The translations under genes and the position numbers were made by a program. The notes under the pieces are model-generated. The model was not told where the DNA came from and made no database searches. It worked only from the letters and a program-made list of their open reading frames with translations. 64,000 bases of DNA, from assembly GCA_030770425.1 (NCBI GenBank), contig JASJFT010000045.1, positions 124,001 through 188,000 on the forward strand. The letters are read 5' to 3'. Origin of the DNA: Darksidea phi (Eukaryota > Ascomycota > Dothideomycetes > Pleosporales > Lentitheciaceae). Below are positions 57,325 to 64,000 of the stretch, piece after piece. Position 1 is the stretch's first letter. Each line of letters opens with the position of its first letter.

Positions 57325-59390
57325 CTATCTCCGTCGCTGCGTCATTGTGGCGCGTCGTTGAAGCCCGGCATTAGGATCCTGACCATAGGGCGCAACGGCT
57401 CCGCCTTCCATGGTTTTCCGCCTCTTGAGCCCTTCCATGTCGTCGCCCTGAACGCTGCCTGGTCGGCCATATGGGTCTTGATCGTCATCTTCTCGGCCAC
57501 GCTTACCGGGGGCGGTCACTCCATTGGAAGTTGTGTATGTTTGGTTAGGATATTGAGGTACGCCTCCAGGAGGCTGGTAGCTCTCCGGAGGTGGGTTACC
57601 GTTGGTAGCACGAGTGTCACTCATGACATTGTACAGATTACTTGAAGGACCGGGTTGGCGCTGAGGAGTGGGGTAGCCCGGATTCCACTGTGTTTGGCCT
57701 GTAGTGGTTGTACGCGGGGTCGCACGTCCGGAACCGTTTTGGTGAGGGGAACCCGTCATCTCGGGCGACAAGTGGGGGTGCTCGCCTGGAATTGGTCCGG
57801 GTGCGGAGTTTGCGCTGTACGCATATTGTTGGCGATTGCCATTGTACGGAGCGTTAGTATGAGTATACTCATGCTGCTCATGGTCACCTTCGTCTCCAGT
57901 AGTGGCATGGTTAACTTGGTCTTCGCTCTGGGGTAGCATGCCCTCGGCAGGTTTGACATCGCCTTGGTCTGCAGCGCGGGCGGGCGGAGCCATTTCCGTC
58001 TTGGTATAACCCATCATCTGTTGCGAATGCGTGTTGTATTGCGGCGGTTGAGATGGCGGTGCTGAGTACATTGGTCGCGAACTGTCGTAGCTCTGGGCGG
58101 TTTGATAGGCCATGCCCTGCTGAACAGGACCTGGCGGGGTGCTGGCCGGTGTCGTAGGGACTGAGCGGGTATTGCTGAGACCTGTGTCTATCGACAGCGG
58201 CTGGTTCCCAGGGACGTTGGGAACATTAGCACCGCTCCATTCGTAAGAACTACCTTGGTTACCCATCCCCATCATGCTCGATGCACTCGTGGGGGGAGTG
58301 GGGAACGTGTGAGCTCGATCGATACCAGGTCGCCCCGAAGCAGGGTGCGGCTGGATGGAATGTGGAGGTTGCGAGATTGCCGCATTTACGGGATTGCTTA
58401 TCGAGTGGTGGTGATGTAGTGGCGGAGGCTGCGAGGTCGTCGGTCCAGTGAGATACCTATTCGTCTGCATATGGTCCGGTCTCCGGTTGCGATCAACAGC
58501 AGCCATAGCGGCACCGCCTACACTTGCCCTCGTCTGATTTGAGGGGTGATAAAGCAGCGCTCCAATATCGTGGACAAAGAGAGGATACAGCTGTTCTGTA
58601 ATCTTCTCCTTGTTGGCAAACTCGAGTGCGCGTTCGAAAGGAATCCTTCCAAGATCAGTAACATGGCGGGTAGTGCGATGGGAAATGTAACTCACCATAC
58701 GCCTTTTAAGTGCATGGGACCAATTTTGACAACGTGCCTAGTCTTCTCGCTCTTGAGAATACCGTCACGGCGCCCGCGAGTCATTCCGGCTACGTTAAGT
58801 AGCTTCGTGCCATTGATCATGTGGTTGTCTATAGGTGGTGGTCAATGCGTGTTCCGGACCATAAGCGGTTAACAAACACACCTTCACGTCGAGCGACGCA
58901 CACACCCTTCGCCTCAACCTGGAAGCAAAGACTGCCCTCGTCTTCCCACAAGGTTGCTGTGACGCGTGGTTTCATCCCCGGGGGGGCGATTTGACCAGTA
59001 TGATCAAAAGTGTGAGACTGGTAACCTTGCGAGCCACCAACAGAAGAAGGAGGCGCTGCAGGAGCCATAGCTGCATCTGTTAGCGGGTTTCACGTAACGT
59101 CGAGGCGAGGCCATCCGAGGCGGGGACATACCAGGAAGCTGAATGGCCTGTGGCACTAAAGGATTGTTCATCGATGAAGATGTGGGCAGCGTTGGAACGC
59201 CATTGGGGTAGCCATACGGCGGGTAGCCAGCAGGGGCGGAGCCGTACGGAGCATTTGGGGGTAGCAATGAAGGCTGCGTCTGGTACGAATAGTGCGACAG
59301 ACTTCCGGGCGCAGCCGAAGCTGGGGCATGAGCAGTGGCAGCAGACATCTGTGATTGATGCACGTCAGGGTACGATTGCATCTGGTTCAT
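57325..59390 (-). CDS. stuA: APSES transcription factor StuA
   Basis: Exons 59390..59132, 59070..58882, 58828..58696 and 58645..57325 (introns 61, 53 and 50 nt) give 633 residues from the first in-frame ATG ([12 protein letters not shown]), which matches the usual StuA N-terminus. The APSES domain is split over exons 2-4: [60 protein letters not shown] and [21 protein letters not shown] long Pro/Gln/Ser-rich tail follows, with [16 protein letters not shown] and a basic KRGRED near the end. StuA is a basic helix-loop-helix-like regulator of asexual sporulation, hyphal patterning and, in several plant pathogens, effector expression. The same frame stays open 167 codons upstream. Confidence 0.93.
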
Positions 59391-59891
59391 GCTGCTGTAG
59401 CCCTCGGGAGAGTAGCCGTAGCCTTGCTGGGTGCCGTACGGAGAGCTTTGCTGCGACTGCGCATGCAATGGCTGGCCGGCACGGTCAAGGGACTGTGGAG
59501 TCTGTTCTGGCGAGGGGGTCTTGAACCCTGCGGCCTGGCCGTTGACCGAGGCCGAATAAGATGTGTGCGAGCTGGTACTCCCCTGATCTACTGAAGACGC
59601 GCTGAAAGATCCGCCCCGGGGCGACGAGGAAGTGGACGACACGCTCGCCTGCTGCTGAAGGGCGGGTAGTCGCTCGCTGGACACTGCGGGCCTGGGCGCG
59701 TAGTGGTTGTTGTACCAGGTGTCGACGGGGCCGCGGGCGTGGACCGACGAAATAGATGGCAGCTCCAGCTTTACGGTATTGTCTGCTACGAGCGTAATGC
59801 GCGGTAAGCCGGGAAAGTCCTTGCGGGGATCTCTCGAGTCAATTGCCAGATAGCCGAGAGTATTGATGAATGGAATCGGGTAAACGATGCT
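59391..59891 (-). other. in-frame coding-like extension upstream of the stuA ATG
   Basis: The stuA frame continues without stop from 59390 up to 59891, where a TTGTAG acceptor-like site carries the preceding in-frame stop. The extension has no ATG, yet reads as natural protein (ITLVADNTVKLELPSISSV, GPVDTWYNNHYAPRP, then Ser/Gln-rich). It is either an N-terminal extension spliced from an upstream exon or a 5' leader. Confidence 0.55.
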
Positions 59892-62800
59892 CTACAACAG
59901 TAGGTTGCAGAATCAGCGCACGTAGCCGGAGAGACGATAGTTGGCGGCTGATATAGCTTCACGCGATGCGGTCGACGGGGCGAGTTCCTTGACGGCAAGT
60001 TAATTGTTTGCTCTCAGATGGCATCCTCGGGAGACTGCAGCGCGGGCCAACGAAAAGCGTCCAAACACGTGGGCAAACAACCCCAACATCCACACCAGGC
60101 ACGAGCCTCGCGGGAAAGAGGACGAGACGCTGCAATGTTCGCTTTTCACGTTTCGACTTGCAGGGACGGTGATACGAGATGCTGGTGGAGCACTAACCGA
60201 GAAATTTCTAAAGCAGGCCGGAGCAATAAGATGGGCGATGCACGCTGGCCTCGATGAACTAAACGCTGCAAACAATGCTGAACGAGACAAAAAGCACGTC
60301 GTTATGTCGTCGCGTCGTTAAACCGGGAGCGCTGGCGGGCCGATGATGCTTTTGGGGTCGTTTCAAAACACGCAAAGAGACAAATCGACGACAACAGGCC
60401 AGGAAGAATGGCAAGAAGGGCGGACGGGCGCCGGGAGCATCTGCTGGAGCTGCACCGCGAGGGCGTGCACTTGGTCGTCGTCGTCGCCGTAACCGGTCGG
60501 AAGGCGGTCGCGCGCACTATGGACGGGCCGAGCACGAGAGATGGGGATATCTGCGGCACCGAGAGAAACACTGCACAGAGGGGCGTCAGTGGAAGCTCGG
60601 GCAAGCGGGGGAGCACAATGGCATTGACAAAACACCGACCTCCGCCGTCTGCGAGGAGAGCAATGCAGCCAGCAAGAGGCTTTGCAGACTGGTGGGGAGG
60701 CGAAGGACTCTAGGGCGAAGGTGGTTGGGATGTGTCTTTGCCGCTAGCGCGGAGCAGTCGACCACCCAGACGATAGGCGAAGGCGGGCATTCGCTGGGCT
60801 CGACACGGCTGTCACGGCGCAACAGTGGTAGACAGACGCAGGCAGAAGAAAAGCCGGGACTCACCCAGATGTCAACGAGCGGACGCGGACGCGATGCTGG
60901 GACTCGTGGTCGCGGTGTCTACGAACGGGCGGGTGGACAAGAGGTCGTTCTCGATGGCGATGCTGCAGTGCAGGATTGTCTGCAGGCTCGAAAGCAGGCA
61001 GGCCGCAGGCTAAGAGGGCTGACGGAGCCAGGCGAGGGACGCACAGCCCTCGGTGCAATCCGACCGGGATGGCTCTTTTTCGCGGCCGGCGTGGCTGGCT
61101 CGCGCTCGCGAAGGGTCCCAGTCAGTGCGCACGAACGCCGCTGGCAGCTGGACGAGAGGGCGCTGGTGCTGGCGGTGCTGGGGGGGAGCTGCTGCTGCGT
61201 GGACGGGACGGCGCGAGTTCGCAGGAGGCGGCGCGAGATGGAGCGGCTGCAAGAGCACGATGCGATGCCAGAAGCGTGAGCGGAGCGGTGCCGGTTGCGG
61301 GCGCAGGCGCTCTGTACCTAAAGACGGGCGGGGAGATCTGGGGGACGTCTCTCTGCTGCACCTGCACCCACGACAGGCCGTCCGGGCCAAACAATCTAAA
61401 CTCGACTCGGGCCTGGTGGGGAGGGTGAGCAGAGGGGGCCGGCCTGCGCACCATGCCTGGCCCGAGTGGTGAGTCCCGTGAAGAGCGAGAGCCCGTTTCG
61501 CGCTGGACGCACAGACAGCAGCCGATGGCCGATGCTGACTGGGCTGCTCCGCCGACAAGGGCAGATTGGGGGGGAGAGGGGGGAGGGAGGAGGGGGGGGC
61601 GAGGCGTGGACAGGGACAGGGCCGCGAGGCCTATACCCGCGAGCGCTATGCACGCAAGCGAGCAGCGACTCCACCCACACCAGCACCAGCCACCTGACGA
61701 CGACCGCGACAACCCCGACCCCGACCCCGACGGCCCAGACGTCCCCCAGCACACAGCAGATCAGATGGGATGCGTGTTCGCTGCTCGTCGCGATGCACCG
61801 CGAGGGGGGCAGCCAGGACGTTGCGCTGTGCTGCTGGCGGTCCCCTCCCCCCGCGCCCCTCGGCCTCTCAGCGCGCCCGGCAGGGATTGCGCCTAAGTTT
61901 AGCGGGCGTCTACCTTTTTTTACAACGCTGGCCGCTCGCGCTGGTGTCGGCTGGGGTCCGATAGGGAGAACGACGGCTGAATCACGGCGGCCACTCAGCG
62001 CGGCCGGAGATATTCGTCGCCAAAACGGACGGATATCGCGTCGCCAGCTCGCAGAGAAGCTCTCGCGACACCCCAGCCTGCTGCCGCCACGAGATGCTGT
62101 GCAAAGCCGGCATCCACGTCGGCGCCGTGGTGCATTCGCCCGCGCGGGCGCTCGCAGCGACCGTCTGCACAATCGCCTGGGCAGCGACGCGGATGCGCAT
62201 CGAGCAGCGCCCGTGTCGTCGTTACATAAGGTGCCGGGCGATGTGGAGGGCAGCGCCCCCCGGCAGGTGATCGGAGAAGACCCCTGTCCGGGACGTTTTG
62301 CCAGCGGGCCCAGCATGCGCTTTGCGGGCTGCGCTGCTGCGTTTGGTGGGCCGGCCGACGCGATGATTTGCGCCGCTTCTGCGAGTCAAAGGCGCGACGC
62401 TGCGCTGGCCAGCGACGACGCGGGACCGCCGCCCTCTCGCGCTGAAACGCGCTGCGAACTGCCGTCGCTGCGACTCAGTGCGAGTGCCGGCCGCCTGCCC
62501 GCCTCAAAACGGGCCTCGAGGCTTGGGGCACGCCAGCAGGCGAGAAGCGAGGTGGTCCTGAAGCACACGGAGCCATGCCACCTCAGGCTAAATTGGCCGC
62601 CGCGCGATCCAGCGACGGGCAGCCCAGCACGTGCAGGGATCGCGCCCCAACGCGAGCGGGATGAGACGGCAGGCCGTGCAGGCTGCTTCCCTCGATTCCT
62701 GGGCGTGCTGCAGACACACTGGACACAGGCTGGTTGGCCGGCTGTTTTTTCGCAATCCGACGACACGGACGACCTGTTGGCATCGCTAGGGCGAAGCAGG

Positions 62801-64000
62801 CGCGCCCCCCACTGCCCTCGGTGCGCGGTGCGCGTTGCTCGTTGCTCGCGCCTGCGTGTCCGGGGCCATAGGGAGCGAGGGGAGAGTGCAACGTGGAGAC
62901 TCGAGAGAGTGCGACGAGCCTGACAGGTCGGCCAGCGCGAATGAGCGGGCGACTCCACGGGCCACAGGTGAGAGCGAGGCGTCGCTTCCTGGGCCAACGT
63001 GCTGGTGGTACCGCGGGCTTGGGGTTGGACGTGGGACGCCGCGCGGGCTGATAGGCCCTCCCCGGTTGCGGTGTGAGCGATGTGCTGGCCGTGGCTAGGC
63101 CGCTTGCGGACGGGGCAGCAAAGTCACGCCTCCCACGCTCCTCCGGCCAAGCACTCGAAGCCAATGCGCCGACTCGTGTGTCTCGCTGGCCCTGGGGACG
63201 TCCGGGGACTGGCGACGGGAGACGCGAGACTGGAGACTGGAGATTGTGCAGAGGCGTGGTGCGGAGACACTGGCCATCCCCATCATCTCACCATCCCACC
63301 ATCCATGGCCGCAGAACAAGAGGGACAGCGCGACCGACGGCGTCACCTGATCCGCAGCACGGGCCCCCCGCGCGTCCTGCCTTCCGCATCTTCCCATGCG
63401 CCTGCCATGCGAACCGTGACAGCCTCGACTGTGGAAAGCGCTCCTAGCCACACTCGGCACCGTGCCGCACCCTCTGCTAGCGTCCCGCCTCAGGCGCCAA
63501 TCCCCCCCCAGCGCCCGAGCCACCGTGATTCGACCCAGATAGCCGCGCAGTCTCTGCCACCTGCCACCTCCCACCTCCCACCTACCACCTACCGGTACTT
63601 CCCTACCCCCATCCATCTCACCACCTACCATGTCCGTTCGGCTGCGACGCGCATCGCCGGCGCAGGTGAGACGTGGCCATGGCCAAACGCCCCCCGCCGC
63701 GCGCAGTACGGTATTTTCTTACACCTGTGCAACCATTGCCGGCGTCAGAGAGCTGCGAGGGGTAAGCATCAAGGGGATCCCTCCTCTTCTTCCCTCATCA
63801 TCGGGCGTGCAGGACAGGCTTCCCATCGCCACGTCGTGGCACGGGCTTGCGCGGCGTGGCTCCTGGTGTGAGGCTGTATCACCCAGGACGTCTCAAGCGA
63901 TCCACACAGTCGCACCGTGTGCCATCCCACAATCGTCGGGCGCAGCAGTCCCACCGCGCTCGCGTGGTCCAGAGTGCCCAGCAGATCAGATGCAGAGGCG
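59892..64000. other. GC-rich upstream region of stuA, no supported gene
   Basis: Over 4 kb of GC- and CpG-rich DNA with long overlapping frames on all strands, as expected by chance at this composition (the longest, 485 codons at 61466..62923, is Arg/Ala/Pro-rich without motifs). 63280-63640 has CCATC/CCACC microsatellite-like stretches. An ATG at about 60020 on the minus strand starts a short frame that could be an upstream ORF in a stuA leader. No family motif, tRNA or rRNA seen. Confidence 0.5.

Noticed and set aside
61466..62923. 485-codon open frame on the plus strand
   Set aside because: Arg/Ala/Pro-rich with no motif, overlapped by similar long frames on other strands; stop-poor GC-rich DNA explains it.
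1..64000. CRISPR array, riboswitch or bacterial-type operon
   Set aside because: Spliced eukaryotic genes throughout; no regularly spaced short repeats with unique spacers.

Overview
The window is from the nuclear genome of a filamentous ascomycete, most likely a Dothideomycete of the Pleosporales (inference). Genes carry short introns, mostly 45-60 nt, with GT..AG ends and CTRAY-type branch sites. The gene content is typical of Pezizomycotina: vac7, ist1, msh2, a coactosin, fimbrin, an Hst2-like sirtuin, StuA and a Zn2Cys6 regulator. AT-rich blocks with old reading frames full of TAG/TAA stops alternate with GC-balanced genes. That is the footprint of repeat-induced point mutation (RIP).

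Layout. 0-21.8 kb: Zn2Cys6 regulator, palindromic minisatellite with a RIP'd block, ankyrin protein, an unrecognised secreted protein, a secreted EEP-phosphodiesterase/jacalin-lectin protein, two F-box/2EXR-like loci (one broken), vac7 and a small CUE-like protein. 21.8-33 kb is an accessory island: a dead Tc1/mariner element, then a 5.3-kb segment bounded by about 105-bp inverted repeats that carries an intact seven-exon NLR gene (esterase-like domain, NB-ARC, near-identical TPRs) beside a RIP-destroyed membrane-protein gene. After it come two diverged direct repeats with tRNA-like A/B boxes on the minus strand, bracketing a broken macro-domain gene. 33.5-41.5 kb is housekeeping: CCCH-like protein, ist1, msh2, RNase H. 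42-47.2 kb is a second degenerate block: a GRF zinc-finger remnant, a RIP'd fungal-family pseudogene, and a pseudogene that seems to join a protein kinase to two KilA-N/APSES domains. Its right edge cuts the 5' end of an MDR oxidoreductase. 49-64 kb is ordered and conserved: hst2-like, a four-TM protein, coactosin and fimbrin (two actin-binding genes side by side), stuA and about 4 kb of unusually GC-rich DNA upstream of stuA.

The genes do not form one pathway. The main structure is the contrast between stable core blocks and two RIP-marked islands. The intact NLR, of the kind used in fungal non-self recognition, sits inside transposon-like boundaries. Exon coordinates were worked out by hand from splice consensus and frame continuity. 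Family names come from motif recognition, without any database search.
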